Assembly: GCF_030719295.1 (NCBI RefSeq)
Contig: NZ_CP120997.1
Location: forward strand, 620,001-684,000
Source of the DNA: Streptomyces sp. Mut1
GTDB taxonomy: Bacteria; Actinomycetota; Actinomycetes; Streptomycetales; Streptomycetaceae
DNA: 64,000 nt
Reading direction: 5' to 3'
Shown: positions 47,760 to 56,692 of the stretch, piece after piece
Position numbering within the stretch: the stretch's first letter is position 1
Layout of the letters: every line of letters starts with the position of its first letter
Notes under the pieces: generated by a model
What the model was told of the DNA's origin: nothing
The model's database searches: none
Seen by the model: only the letters and a program-made list of their open reading frames with translations
Made by a program: the position numbers and the translations under genes

Positions 47760-48140
47760 GCGACGGCCGGAGGGCCGGGGACCCGCGCGCCCGCCGGCTG
47801 CGGCCCGCCGGCCGCGCGCAAGGGGGCTTGTGCGCCGATGGTCCGGCCGGGGCCGTGCGGCCCCGTTTCCCGGACGGTGACGAGATCGCCCCGCCCGATC
47901 ACGTCACCCGCGTCCCGCCGGGCACCGCTGCCCGGTCCCGCGAAGACGGCAGCCTTCATGCTGCCCACCCACTTCCTGTACGGCCACTTCCTGTACGGCG
48001 CTCGGGTGCCCTTCCTCCTCGGCCTCGGCCGCGACCGCCTCGCGTCGAGCGAGGTGGTCACGGCTCTTCCAGCGTGGCGTGTACCCGTGGCACCGCAACC
48101 GGGGGCGACCGCGCCGGGTCCTCGCGGGCGCCGCCGGCCG
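47760..48140. other. Gene-poor stretch with a possible dehydrogenase N-terminal remnant
   Basis: No complete gene is recognisable in these 381 bases. On the minus strand an ATG at 47959 opens MKAAVFAGPGSGARRDAG, resembling the start of zinc-type alcohol dehydrogenases, but the similarity ends after about a dozen residues. It may be a chance likeness or a truncated gene. A 15-bp tandem duplication (47970-47999) lies just upstream of it. Confidence 0.3.
47970..47999. repeat. Perfect 15-bp tandem repeat
   Basis: CACTTCCTGTACGGC occurs twice in direct succession (47970-47984 and 47985-47999) inside a gene-poor interval. It could be a recent slippage duplication or a pair of protein-binding sites. 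Confidence 0.7.
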
Positions 48141-49313
48141 TCAGCAGCCGACCGGGGCCGAGCCGACGACCACGTCGTCGAACCAGAGGGTGTCGTCGCC
48201 GGTTCCGTAACTCTCCCAGCCCAGCCGCAGGGCGGTGGGGCGCGGCGGTGTGGTCCGGGAGAGCCACTGGGCGTCGATGTCCTGCGTCGGCACTCCGTCG
48301 GCGTGCAGTCCCGGCACCTGCTCGTCGTCGAGCCAGGTGTCGAGTCCCGGCGCCGAGGTGTCGACCGCGAACCGCAGGCACTGCCAGCTGTCCGTCGGCA
48401 GGGGCCTGCTCAGCCCCACTCCGACCGGGCTCTGCGCCGGGAGCGTGGCGTCGTCGGTCTCCCGGTTCCACTGGAGGGCGCCGTTCTGCCCGCCGATCCT
48501 CAGCGCCTTGCCGTCCTGGGAGCTGTCGGGCATCGATACGAAGGTGACGTGCGCGGCCGGGAGCGGGGTGGTGTGCCGCACCCACATGCGGACGTGCAGC
48601 ACCGGGCCGACCGACGACAGGTCCGCGGTGGAGGCCACGAAGGCGTGGTTGCAGTAGCCGGCCCGCCCGTCCAGCCGCAGCGACCGGGTGCCGCTGTGCG
48701 CGATCTCCGTGTCGACGGCGGCCGTGCCCGTGCCCTGGCAGTCGGGCGCGGTGAACTGCCAGTCGCCCGCGGGGGCCGGGCCCGTCTGGTTCTCGAAGTC
48801 CTCGCAGACGGCGGCATCCCCGCACTCCGCGGAGGGCGGGGTGGTGGGAGGCGGTGTGGTGGGCGGGGTGGTGGGCGGCGAGGTGCCGTCACCGCCGCAC
48901 GACACGTCGTTGAGCGCGAAGTCCGTGGGCACCGAGCCGCCGGTCCGCCCGGTCCCCTGCACGCCGAAGTCGACGGTGCCGCCACTGGCCAGCGCCCCGT
49001 TCCAGGCGGCGTTGACGGCGGTCACCGCGTGGCCGTCCTGTGTGACGGTGGCGCCCCAGGCCGACGTGACCTGCCGGTCGTCGTCGTACGTCCAGGTCAG
49101 ACGCCAGCTGTCGAGGTCGGGACCGGTGTTGGTGAGGCGCACCTCGGCGGTGTAGCCGCCGGTCCACTCGTTGACGGTGTAGTCGACCTGGCATCCGGAC
49201 GCCAGGTCCGAGCCACTGGCGGGCACCGCGGCGAAGAGGGACAGGGCCAGCGCGAGAGCGGCACCGGCCGCTGTCCAGGGTCTGCGCGGTAAACGCGGGG
49301 AAGTGATCGGCAT
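48141..49313 (-). CDS. Secreted CBM2 protein with Cip1-like C-terminal domain
   Basis: A 390-residue secreted protein. The signal peptide ends near ASGSDLA. Residues about 33-140 form a family 2 carbohydrate-binding module (CQVDYTVNEWTGGYTAEVRL, WGATVTQDGHAV, NAAWNGALASGGTVDFGVQG). A Thr/Pro linker (PPTTPPTTPPPTTPP) follows. The C-terminal 220-residue beta-jelly roll (ECGDAAVCEDFENQTG ... LRLGWESYGTGDDTLWFDDV) resembles Cip1 of Trichoderma and its Streptomyces homologues, recently linked to glucuronan lyase activity. It likely binds plant cell walls and acts with cellulases. GGAG precedes ATG 49313. A CebR operator palindrome lies just upstream. Confidence 0.8.
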   Translation of the reverse strand: MPITSPRLPRRPWTAAGAALALALSLFAAVPASGSDLASGCQVDYTVNEWTGGYTAEVRLTNTGPDLDSWRLTWTYDDDRQVTSAWGATVTQDGHAVTAVNAAWNGALASGGTVDFGVQGTGRTGGSVPTDFALNDVSCGGDGTSPPTTPPTTPPPTTPPSAECGDAAVCEDFENQTGPAPAGDWQFTAPDCQGTGTAAVDTEIAHSGTRSLRLDGRAGYCNHAFVASTADLSSVGPVLHVRMWVRHTTPLPAAHVTFVSMPDSSQDGKALRIGGQNGALQWNRETDDATLPAQSPVGVGLSRPLPTDSWQCLRFAVDTSAPGLDTWLDDEQVPGLHADGVPTQDIDAQWLSRTTPPRPTALRLGWESYGTGDDTLWFDDVVVGSAPVGC

Positions 49314-49342
49314 GTGCGTCTCCTCGGAGGTCGGGAACTCGG

Positions 49343-49384
49343 GGCGATGTGATGAATGGGAGCGCTCCCATTCATCACATCGCC
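49343..49384. promoter_or_regulatory. 42-bp perfect palindrome containing a CebR operator
   Basis: The 14-bp CebR box TGGGAGCGCTCCCA is at 49357-49370. The symmetry extends 14 bases further on each side without a mismatch (flank GATGTGATGAA and its complement), giving 42 bp. It ends 30 bases upstream of the minus-strand Cip1-like gene. CebR releases this box when cellobiose or cellotriose is present. Confidence 0.9.
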
Positions 49385-49431
49385 TTGACGGCGCACTGTC
49401 AATAACGGCGCCACAACGTGAAGACAACCTC

Positions 49432-49442
49432 CGAAAGTTTCG
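49432..49442. promoter_or_regulatory. Xylan-type box CGAAAGTTTCG
   Basis: An 11-bp near-symmetric element identical to the sequence conserved upstream of Streptomyces xylanase genes (CGAAANTTTCG). It lies 264 bases before the esterase gene and 119 bases from the Cip1-like gene. Confidence 0.65.
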
Positions 49443-49564
49443 AACCATCACTACCCCACCACCGAGTGGAGTTTCCACCGGCCCACCATCTCCCCACAGG
49501 TCGGAGGAGTCACAGGTGTCCTCTGAACTGGAATGCAGCCTCACGGCGAGCGGCGCAGCCCGGT

Positions 49565-49575
49565 CGAAGATTTCG
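49565..49575. promoter_or_regulatory. Second xylan-type box CGAAGATTTCG
   Basis: It differs at one position from the CGAAANTTTCG consensus and overlaps an ATTTCGAAAT palindrome. It lies 19 bases upstream of TTGACA (49594-49599), a possible -35 for the esterase gene at 49706, and so is well placed for regulation. Nothing else was recognised between 49443 and 49705. Confidence 0.55.
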
Positions 49576-49705
49576 AAATACATGCCGAAACTATTGACAG
49601 CCATCGAGGCCGACCGAAAACTCGGCACCGCTCCCCCGGCCACCGCCCGGCCGGCCGCTCTCCCGGCGCGGCCGAACCCGGCACCCCGTCACCAGGAGGA
49701 CCCCG

Positions 49706-50689
49706 ATGCGCTTCCGTCTCCGTCGCCGCCCCGCTGCCCTGGCAGTGGGCCTCGCTCTCGCCGCCGCGAGTTCCCTGGGCCTGACCGCCACGGCCTCCGC
49801 CCCCGCGCAGGCCGCCGCCTGCACCGGCTATGTGGGCCTCACCTTCGACGACGGCCCCTCCAACGACCACACCCCCGCCCTGCTCAACGCCCTCCGACAG
49901 AACGGCTTACGGGCCACCATGTTCAACGAGGGGCAGTTCGCGGCCTCGTACCCGGGCCAGGTGCAGGCGGAGATCAACGCCGGCATGTGGGTCGGCAACC
50001 ACAGCTACACCCACCCCCACCTCATCCAGCAGAGCCAGGCCCAGATCGACTCGGAGGTCTCCCGGACCCAGCAGGCCATCGCCGGCGCGGGCGGCGGGAC
50101 GCCGAAGCTGTTCCGGCCGCCGTACGGGGAGACCAACTCCACCCTCAAGGCCGTCGAGGCCAAGTACGGCCTCACGGAAGTGATCTGGGACGTCGACTCG
50201 CAGGACTGGAACGGCGCGAGCACCGACGCGATCGTGCAGGCCGTGGGCCGGCTCTCCGACGGTCAGGTCATCCTGATGCACGAGTGGCCGGACAACACGC
50301 TCGCCGCGATCCCCCGGATCGCGGCGTCGCTCGCCTCCCGCGGCCTGTGCCCGGGCATGATCTCCCCGCAGACCGGGCGGGCCGTCGCACCCGACGGCAG
50401 CAGCGGCGGAGGCGGGAACCCCGGCAGCTGCACGGCGACCCTGTCCGCCGGCCAGCAGTGGGGCGACCGCTACAACCTCGACGTGTCCGTCACCGGCTCC
50501 GCCGACTGGACCGTCACCATGCGGCTCCCCGCCCCCGAGAAGGTCCTCGCCACCTGGAACATCAGCGCCGCCTACCCCAGCGCCCAGGTCCTCACCGCGA
50601 AGCCCAACGGCAACGGAAACACCTGGGGGGTGACGATCCAGACCAACGGCAACTGGACCTGGCCGACGGTGTCGTGCGCGACGTCCTGA
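49706..50689 (+). CDS. axeA: Acetylxylan esterase, CE4 deacetylase with CBM2-like module
   Basis: A 327-residue secreted enzyme. The signal peptide ends AQAAAC. The CE4/NodB domain (about 37-230) shows [11 protein letters not shown], metal-binding [38 protein letters not shown] and [11 protein letters not shown]. This pattern matches AxeA of Streptomyces lividans closely from memory. A Gly/Ser linker leads to a C-terminal beta-sandwich (about 245-327; [21 protein letters not shown] ... [11 protein letters not shown]) of CBM2 type. It removes acetyl groups from xylan, helping xylanases; chitin deacetylation is a less likely alternative. GGAGGACC precedes ATG 49706. Xylan-type boxes lie upstream and a terminator follows. 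Confidence 0.88.
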   Translation: MRFRLRRRPAALAVGLALAAASSLGLTATASAPAQAAACTGYVGLTFDDGPSNDHTPALLNALRQNGLRATMFNEGQFAASYPGQVQAEINAGMWVGNHSYTHPHLIQQSQAQIDSEVSRTQQAIAGAGGGTPKLFRPPYGETNSTLKAVEAKYGLTEVIWDVDSQDWNGASTDAIVQAVGRLSDGQVILMHEWPDNTLAAIPRIAASLASRGLCPGMISPQTGRAVAPDGSSGGGGNPGSCTATLSAGQQWGDRYNLDVSVTGSADWTVTMRLPAPEKVLATWNISAAYPSAQVLTAKPNGNGNTWGVTIQTNGNWTWPTVSCATS

Positions 50690-50719
50690 CCACCCGGAAC
50701 GCCGGTTCCGCAACGCCCC

Positions 50720-50748
50720 GGGCCGGTGTGCGAGGCGCACACCGGCCC
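50720..50748 (+). terminator. Terminator after the esterase gene
   Basis: A perfect 13-bp stem (50720-50732 with 50736-50748) and 3-base loop lie 31 bases after the stop. It separates the esterase from the HAD gene. Confidence 0.75.
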
Positions 50749-50765
50749 CCTCTAGGCTGCCGCAC

Positions 50766-51425
50766 ATGACGCTGAACCCGATAGACCTGGTGATCTTCGA
50801 CTGTGACGGCGTACTGGTGGACAGCGAGAAACTGTGCGTCAAGGTGGACGCACTGATCATGGCCGATCTGGGGTGTTCGTTCACCGAGGCCGAGATCATC
50901 GAGCGGTTCGTCGGCTCGTCCGTCGAGGTGTACACGGCCGCCATCGAGGAACGGCTCGGGCGGAGCCTGGAGAAGGACTGGCAGAACCAGTACGAGCATC
51001 TGTACGACGCGGCGTTCGAGGCCGAGCTGGCCGCCGTCGACGGCATCGGCGAGGTCCTGGACGGCCTCACCAGCAGCACCTGCGTCGCGTCGAACAGCAG
51101 CCACACCGGCATCCGGCGAAGCCTGGAGATCACCGGTCTGAGGCACCACTTCGCGGACCGGATCTTCAGCGCGAACGACGTCAGCCGGGGCAAGCCCGCC
51201 CCCGACCTCTTCGAGCACGCCGCACGCTCCATGGGGGTGCGCCCGGAACGGTGCGCGGTGATCGAGGACAGCGCGTACGGGGTCCAGGCGGCCCGGTCCG
51301 CGGGCATGCGCGCCTTCGGGTACTGCGGCGGCCTCACTCCGGCCAAACGGCTGGAAGGGCCCGGCACGGTCGTGTTCAACGACATGCGCGACCTGCCGGA
51401 GCTGCTGGCCGCCGCCGCCCGCTGA
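50766..51425 (+). CDS. HAD-superfamily sugar-phosphate phosphatase (YieH/GmhB-like)
   Basis: A 219-residue HAD enzyme with motif I VIFDCDGVLVDSE, motif II VASNSSHTGIRRSLEITGL, motif III GKPAPDLFEHAARSMGV and motif IV CAVIEDSAYGVQAARSAGM. The helical cap (residues 18-85) is the small class found in beta-phosphoglucomutases and 6-phosphogluconate phosphatases such as YieH. The substrate is unknown. It is monocistronic, with its own start 17 bases after the preceding hairpin, and is not closely related to the HAD enzyme at 46980, which has a longer cap. Confidence 0.85.
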   Translation: MTLNPIDLVIFDCDGVLVDSEKLCVKVDALIMADLGCSFTEAEIIERFVGSSVEVYTAAIEERLGRSLEKDWQNQYEHLYDAAFEAELAAVDGIGEVLDGLTSSTCVASNSSHTGIRRSLEITGLRHHFADRIFSANDVSRGKPAPDLFEHAARSMGVRPERCAVIEDSAYGVQAARSAGMRAFGYCGGLTPAKRLEGPGTVVFNDMRDLPELLAAAAR

Positions 51426-51694
51426 ACGCACGCACCCCGCCGTCCGGGGCCCCGGATGCCGCCGGGCCGAGGGATCGCCCCGGCGGCATCCACCGGTCGT
51501 GCGCTGTGCGGGCTCATGCGAAGCTCGTTCCGTGAATCCGATGAAAACGGACATATAGCCACGCGAGTGGAGCCGGTGGTTTCACGCCGCGCTGCGGCCC
51601 TTCGCGGGTACCCCGGCCCACCGCCCGTTTCTCGGAGCAACGGACCCCGGGTTTCCGCGGTGAAACCCCTCAGCCTCTGACCAGGAGCTTCGGC

Positions 51695-54217
51695 ATGTCG
51701 ATGGCGTTCGGTTCACCCCTCGGTTCCTCCGATCCGTTCAGCGAGATGCTGAACCGGTTCTTCGGCATGTCACCGGCCTCCTCACCCCCGGCCGTGCAGC
51801 GCGTGCCCATCGGAAGGCTGCTCACGGAGTCCTCGCACGAACTGCTCAACCTGGCCACCCGCAAGGCGGCCGAGGACGGGACGTCCGACCTCGACACCGA
51901 GCACCTGCTGTGGGCCGCCACCCGGGTCGAGCCCTCCCGCAGGCTCCTCGTCCAGGGCGGTGTGGACCCCGACACCCTCGCGGACCGGATCGCCGAGGTG
52001 CTGCCCGCACAGTCCGCCGAGCCGTCCTCGGAGCCCGGCCTCACCCCGGCCGCCAAGCGCACCCTCGCTCTCGCCCACGCCCGCTCGCAGGCCGCCGGTG
52101 TGTCCTACATCGGCCCCGAGCACATCCTCGGCGCCCTCCTGGGCGACCCCGACTCCGGGGCCTCCCGCTTCCTGCGCGCCGAGGACCTGGACGTCTCGAA
52201 GCTGCGCGGCGCCGCCGACCAGGGGGCCTTCGGCCCGGAGGGAGCCGCTTCGGCCCCGAAGGAGCCGGCCACCACCCTCGACGAGTTCGGCCGGGACCTC
52301 ACCGAGGAGGCGAAGGCGGGGAAGCTCGACCCCGTGGTCGGGCGGGCCGAGGAGATCGAGCAGACCATCGAGATCCTCTCCCGGCGTTCCAAGAACAACC
52401 CGGTCCTGATCGGTGAGCCCGGCGTCGGCAAGACCGCGATCGTGGAGGGCCTCGCGCAGCGCATCGTGGCGGGCGAGGTGCCCGACACCCTCAAGGACAA
52501 GCGGGTCGTCTCCCTCGACCTGTCCGGGCTGGTGGCCGGTGCGCAGTACCGGGGTCAGTTCGAGGAGCGTCTGAAGAAGGTCATCGAGGACGTCCAGAAG
52601 GCTCAGGGCGACATCGTCCTGTTCATCGACGAGCTGCACACGGTCGTCGGTGCCGGCGCGACCGGCGAGGGCTCGATGGACGCCGGCAACATGCTCAAGC
52701 CCGCCCTCGCCCGCGGCGAGCTGCACGTGGTCGGCGCGACCACCATCGACGAGTACCGCAAGCACATCGAGAAGGACGCCGCCCTCGAACGCCGCTTCCA
52801 GCCGGTCCTGATCCCGGAGCCGACCGTCGAGGAGACCGTGCAGATCCTCGAAGGGCTGCGGGACGCGTACGAGGCGCATCACCAGGTCCGCTTCGCCGAC
52901 GGCGCCCTCACGGCGGCGGCGGAGCTCTCCGACCGCTATGTCAGCGACCGCTTTCTCCCCGACAAGGCGATCGACCTGATGGACCAGGCCGGAGCCCGGG
53001 TGCGGCTGCGCAGCGCCGGCCGCTCCACCGAGGTGATCAGCCGGGAGGACCGGCTCGCGAAGCTGCGGCGGGAGAAGGACGAGGCCGTCGCGGGCGAGGA
53101 GTTCGAGAAGGCCTCCGACCTCAAGCGGCAGATCGCACGGGCCGAGGGCGAGCTCGCGGGCATCGAGGAGCGGCGCGAGGGCGTCGTCTCCGTCACCGCC
53201 GCCGACATCGCGGACATCGTCTCCCGCCGTACCGGCATTCCCGTCTCCCGGCTGACCGCCGGCGAGAAGGAGAAGCTCCTCCGGCTGGAGGAGGAGATGC
53301 ACTCCAGGATCGTCGGCCAGAACGAGGCGGTCACGGCGGTGTCCGAGGCCGTGCGCCGCAACCGGGCCGGCATGGGCGACCCGGACCGCCCCGTGGGCTC
53401 CTTCCTCTTCCTGGGACCCACCGGCGTCGGCAAGACCGAACTCGCCAAGACGCTCGCCGCTCTGCTCTTCGGCGACGAGGACCGGATGATCCGGTTCGAC
53501 ATGAGCGAGTTCCAGGAGAAGCACACCGTCGCCCGGCTCGTCGGGGCGCCTCCCGGGTACGTCGGTTACGAGGAGGCCGGCCAGCTCACCGAGAAGGTCC
53601 GCCGGCAGCCGTACAGCGTGGTGCTGTTCGACGAGATCGAGAAGGCGCACCCGGACGTCTTCAACACCCTGCTCCAGATCCTGGACGACGGGCGCCTCAC
53701 GGACGGTCAGGGCCGCACGGTCGGCTTCCGGCACTGCGTCGTCATCATGACGTCCAACATCGGCGCCCACCGCATCCTCGACCACGAGGGCGACGCGGCC
53801 GAGCTCAAGGACCAGCTGATGGAGGAGCTGCGGGGACGTTTCCTGCCCGAGTTCCTCAATCGCATCGACGACATCATCGTCTTCCACAGCCTCACCGAGG
53901 AGGACCTGTCGGAGATCGTCGACCACCTCCTGGACCGCAGCAAGCACCGCGTCCACGCACAGGGCATGACGCTGGAGGTCACCGAGGCGGCGAAGAAGCT
54001 CGTCGTCGCCCACGGCTACCAGCCGGCCTTCGGTGCCCGGCCGCTGCGCCGCACGATCCAGACAGAACTGGACAACCGGGTCGCGTCCCTGCTGCTCGGC
54101 GGTGACGCCGAGCCCGGCGACACGATCGTCGCCGACGTGGTGAACGACTCGCTCCACTGCACGGTCCGCAAGGGCGACGCCGCCACGGAGCCGGAGCCGG
54201 CGGCTCCCCCGTCCTGA
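51695..54217 (+). CDS. ClpC-like AAA+ unfoldase
   Basis: An 840-residue Hsp100 ATPase. A Phe/Gly/Met-rich head ([20 protein letters not shown]) precedes the Clp N domain (about 45-170). AAA-1 has [13 protein letters not shown] and [14 protein letters not shown], followed by a middle region with a UVR-like motif ([20 protein letters not shown]). AAA-2 has [13 protein letters not shown] and [18 protein letters not shown]2 arginine finger region ([10 protein letters not shown]) and C-terminal domain follow. The short middle domain fits ClpC rather than ClpB. The protein is divergent from a housekeeping ClpC, so it is probably the stress paralogue common in streptomycetes. I did not find a clear ClpP-binding loop by eye. 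AGGAG precedes ATG 51695. Confidence 0.9.
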   Translation: MSMAFGSPLGSSDPFSEMLNRFFGMSPASSPPAVQRVPIGRLLTESSHELLNLATRKAAEDGTSDLDTEHLLWAATRVEPSRRLLVQGGVDPDTLADRIAEVLPAQSAEPSSEPGLTPAAKRTLALAHARSQAAGVSYIGPEHILGALLGDPDSGASRFLRAEDLDVSKLRGAADQGAFGPEGAASAPKEPATTLDEFGRDLTEEAKAGKLDPVVGRAEEIEQTIEILSRRSKNNPVLIGEPGVGKTAIVEGLAQRIVAGEVPDTLKDKRVVSLDLSGLVAGAQYRGQFEERLKKVIEDVQKAQGDIVLFIDELHTVVGAGATGEGSMDAGNMLKPALARGELHVVGATTIDEYRKHIEKDAALERRFQPVLIPEPTVEETVQILEGLRDAYEAHHQVRFADGALTAAAELSDRYVSDRFLPDKAIDLMDQAGARVRLRSAGRSTEVISREDRLAKLRREKDEAVAGEEFEKASDLKRQIARAEGELAGIEERREGVVSVTAADIADIVSRRTGIPVSRLTAGEKEKLLRLEEEMHSRIVGQNEAVTAVSEAVRRNRAGMGDPDRPVGSFLFLGPTGVGKTELAKTLAALLFGDEDRMIRFDMSEFQEKHTVARLVGAPPGYVGYEEAGQLTEKVRRQPYSVVLFDEIEKAHPDVFNTLLQILDDGRLTDGQGRTVGFRHCVVIMTSNIGAHRILDHEGDAAELKDQLMEELRGRFLPEFLNRIDDIIVFHSLTEEDLSEIVDHLLDRSKHRVHAQGMTLEVTEAAKKLVVAHGYQPAFGARPLRRTIQTELDNRVASLLLGGDAEPGDTIVADVVNDSLHCTVRKGDAATEPEPAAPPS

Positions 54218-54229
54218 TCCGGGACAAGA

Positions 54230-54268
54230 CCCCGGCCGCACGCCACCGGAGCCGGAGTGCGGCCGGGG
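54230..54268 (+). terminator. Terminator after the ClpC-like gene
   Basis: A 12-bp perfect stem (54230-54241 with 54257-54268) starts 12 bases after the stop and separates this gene from the SPFH operon. Confidence 0.75.
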
Positions 54269-54344
54269 AGGCCCTGTCGTTGCTGGTTGCTATCGTTCCC
54301 TGACGAATCGCGAGTGGGGCGCAGCAACGAACGGGGGAGGTTCC

Positions 54345-55478
54345 ATGGGGCTGTTCGACAGCATCCGCGGGGAATTCATCGACATCATCGAGTGGACCGA
54401 CGACAGCCGGGACACCATCGTGTGGCGGTTCCCGCGCCACGACAACGAGATCAAGATGGGCGCCAAGCTCGTCGTGCGGGAATCGCAGACCGCGGTCTTC
54501 GTCAACGAGGGCCGGATAGCGGACGTCTTCCAGCCGGGCACGTACACCCTCCAGACGCAGAACATGCCGCTGCTGTCCACGCTCAAGGGCTGGAAGTACG
54601 GCTTCGACTCGCCGTTCAAGGCCGAGGTGTACTTCGTCACCACCCGCCAGTTCACGGACATGAAGTGGGGTACGCAGAACCCCGTCATCGTCCGCGACCC
54701 CGAGTTCGGCATGGTGCGGCTGCGGGCCTTCGGCGCCTACGCGGCGCAGGTGGTCGACCCGGCGGCGCTGCTGCGCGAACTGGCGGGTACGGACCCGCAG
54801 TTCCGCACCGAGGAGGTGCAGCAGTATCTGCGCCAGCTGATCGTCGGCAAGCTGGGCAGCGCGCTCGCGACGGCGGGTGTGCCGATGCTGGATCTGGCGA
54901 CCCAGCAGGAGGCCATCGGCACCAGGCTCGCGGGGGTGCTCTCCGAGGAGCTGAAGCCGGTCGGTATCGCCGTCCCCAAGTTCATCATCGAGAACATCTC
55001 GCTGCCTCCGGAGGTCGAGGAGGCCATCGACACCCGTTCCCGGATGGGGATCGCGGGCAATCTCGACCAGTACACCCAGTTCCGGGCGGGCGACGCGCTC
55101 TCCACCGCCGCGGGCACGCCGGGCAACGGTGTCGGCGAGGGCATGGGCCTGGGGCTCGGGATGGCCGCGGGCCAGCGGATGGCCGCCGCTCTCACCCCGC
55201 AGCCGCAGCCCGCGGCTCCCGCACCCGCCCCTTCTCCCGCCCCGGCGGCAGGCCCGCCGCCGCTGCCCGTGCAGGAGCAGTGGTTCATCGGTGTCAACGG
55301 CACCCAGCAGGGGCCCTACGACCGTGCGGCGCTGTCCGGTCTGGTGAGCGCGGGCACCCTGACCAGGGCGACGCTGATCTGGAAGGACGGGATGTCCGGC
55401 TGGCTGCCCGCCGAACAGATACCCGACGTGGGCGGGCTCTTCGCTGCCGTCCCTCCGCCGCTTCCGCCACAGGCCTGA
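54345..55478 (+). CDS. SPFH-domain protein with C-terminal GYF_2 domain
   Basis: A 377-residue protein. The N-terminal two thirds (about 1-250) are the YdjI-like (virion-core) SPFH group: GEFIDIIEW, LVVRESQTAVFVNEGRIADV then FQPGTYTLQT, YFVTTRQFTDMKWGT, IENISLPPEVEEAIDTRSRM. A Pro/Ala-rich linker (about 285-310) leads to a GYF_2 domain (WFIGVNGTQQGPYDRAAL ... WKDGMSGWLPAEQI) that binds proline-rich peptides. The protein has no membrane segment of its own but likely organises at the membrane through the zinc-ribbon protein encoded 13 bases downstream. GGGGGAGG precedes ATG 54345. The Bacillus relative YdjI lies in a stress-induced operon; function here is inferred. Confidence 0.85.
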   Translation: MGLFDSIRGEFIDIIEWTDDSRDTIVWRFPRHDNEIKMGAKLVVRESQTAVFVNEGRIADVFQPGTYTLQTQNMPLLSTLKGWKYGFDSPFKAEVYFVTTRQFTDMKWGTQNPVIVRDPEFGMVRLRAFGAYAAQVVDPAALLRELAGTDPQFRTEEVQQYLRQLIVGKLGSALATAGVPMLDLATQQEAIGTRLAGVLSEELKPVGIAVPKFIIENISLPPEVEEAIDTRSRMGIAGNLDQYTQFRAGDALSTAAGTPGNGVGEGMGLGLGMAAGQRMAAALTPQPQPAAPAPAPSPAPAAGPPPLPVQEQWFIGVNGTQQGPYDRAALSGLVSAGTLTRATLIWKDGMSGWLPAEQIPDVGGLFAAVPPPLPPQA

Positions 55479-55491
55479 GGGAGGGACGACG

Positions 55492-56607
55492 TTGAACACC
55501 GAAGAGCAGGAGGCCGGGGCCGCCGGCACGGGTTCCCGTTCCTACCCCTGCCAGGCATGCGGCGCCACGGTGGAGTTCGCACCGGGCTCCGACGCCATGC
55601 GCTGCCCGTACTGCGGTCACGAGCAGGCGGTGGCCACGGCGGCGCGCGAGGTCCGCGAGCACGGTTTCGACGAGCTGGCCGCGCTGCCCGCCAAGCCGCG
55701 GAGCCCCGTCGCGGGCGGCATGCGGACCTATCTCTGTCCGGGCTGCGGCGCCCACACCGAGAGCGACGACCTCTCCGTGAACTGCCAGTTCTGTGCCACG
55801 GCGCTGGTCGCGGACCCGGAGGCCACGGAGCGGGTGCAGCCGGAGGCCGTGGTCCCCTTCGGCCTGGACCGGGACGCGGCCCGGGACGCGCTGCGCTCAT
55901 GGACGTCGTCCCGCTGGTTCGCGCCCTCGCGGCTGAAGAAGGTCAGCGAGGCGGAGACGTTCAAGGGCAGCTATCTGCCGCACTGGACGTACGACGCCCA
56001 GACGGCCACCAGCTACCGGGGCCAGCGTGGTACCCACTACTACGTCACCGAGACGTACACCACCACGGAGGACGGCAGGAGCGTCACCAAGACCCGCCAG
56101 GTGCGCCGCACCCGCTGGTCCAACGTCTCCGGGACGGTGAGCCGCGCCTTCGACGACGTCCTCGTCGCCGGGACCAGCCACGTCGGCCACGAGCAGCTGG
56201 ACAAGCTCACGCCGTGGCCGCTGGAGGAGGCGAAGCCGTTCCAGCCGGAGTACCTGGCGGGCTTCCGGACCGTACGGTACGACGTGGAGCCCGAGGACGG
56301 GCTGGTGACGGCCAAGGAGCGGATGGCCACGGTCATCAAGTCCGACTGCCGGTCGGACATCGGCGGTGACGAGCAACGGGTCACCTCGCTGGACACGCAG
56401 TACTCCGCGCTCACGTTCAAGCTGATGCTGCTGCCCGTGTGGTTCCTGACCTATCTGTACGCGGGCACCAGCTGGCAGGTCATGGTGAACGCCCGCACCG
56501 CCGAGGTCATCGGCGAACGCCCGTACAGCAAGGCCAAGATCGCCGCGGCGGTGGTGAGCGGGCTGGTCATCGCCGCGCTGATCGTCCTCCTGGTGATGCG
56601 CAGGTAG
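55492..56607 (+). CDS. Membrane-anchored double zinc-ribbon protein
   Basis: A 371-residue protein. It has two zinc ribbons at the N-terminus: CQACG...CPYCG (about 20-45) and CPGCG...CQFC (about 83-105). A beta-rich middle (LPHWTYDAQTATSYRGQRG, YYVTETYTTTEDG) follows, then two membrane helices at the C-terminus (FKLMLLPVWFLTYLYAG; AAAVVSGLVIAALIVLLV). It is of the TFIIB-ribbon-like type found with YdjI-type SPFH genes. TTG 55492 is the start, following GAGGGAGGG. The 13-base spacing shows an operon with the SPFH gene, so the pair probably forms one membrane-linked assembly. Confidence 0.8.
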   Translation: MNTEEQEAGAAGTGSRSYPCQACGATVEFAPGSDAMRCPYCGHEQAVATAAREVREHGFDELAALPAKPRSPVAGGMRTYLCPGCGAHTESDDLSVNCQFCATALVADPEATERVQPEAVVPFGLDRDAARDALRSWTSSRWFAPSRLKKVSEAETFKGSYLPHWTYDAQTATSYRGQRGTHYYVTETYTTTEDGRSVTKTRQVRRTRWSNVSGTVSRAFDDVLVAGTSHVGHEQLDKLTPWPLEEAKPFQPEYLAGFRTVRYDVEPEDGLVTAKERMATVIKSDCRSDIGGDEQRVTSLDTQYSALTFKLMLLPVWFLTYLYAGTSWQVMVNARTAEVIGERPYSKAKIAAAVVSGLVIAALIVLLVMRR

Positions 56608-56692
56608 AGGCGCGGTGTCCTGGCCGGCCTCGGCCGGCGACGCGCTGCCCCGCCGGATCGTTCCGGCGGGGCTGTCGCGTCCTGCCGGGCGG

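Noticed and set aside
47957..47999. Intact alcohol dehydrogenase starting MKAAVF
   Set aside because: Likeness stops after about a dozen residues and the frame lacks zinc or NAD motifs.
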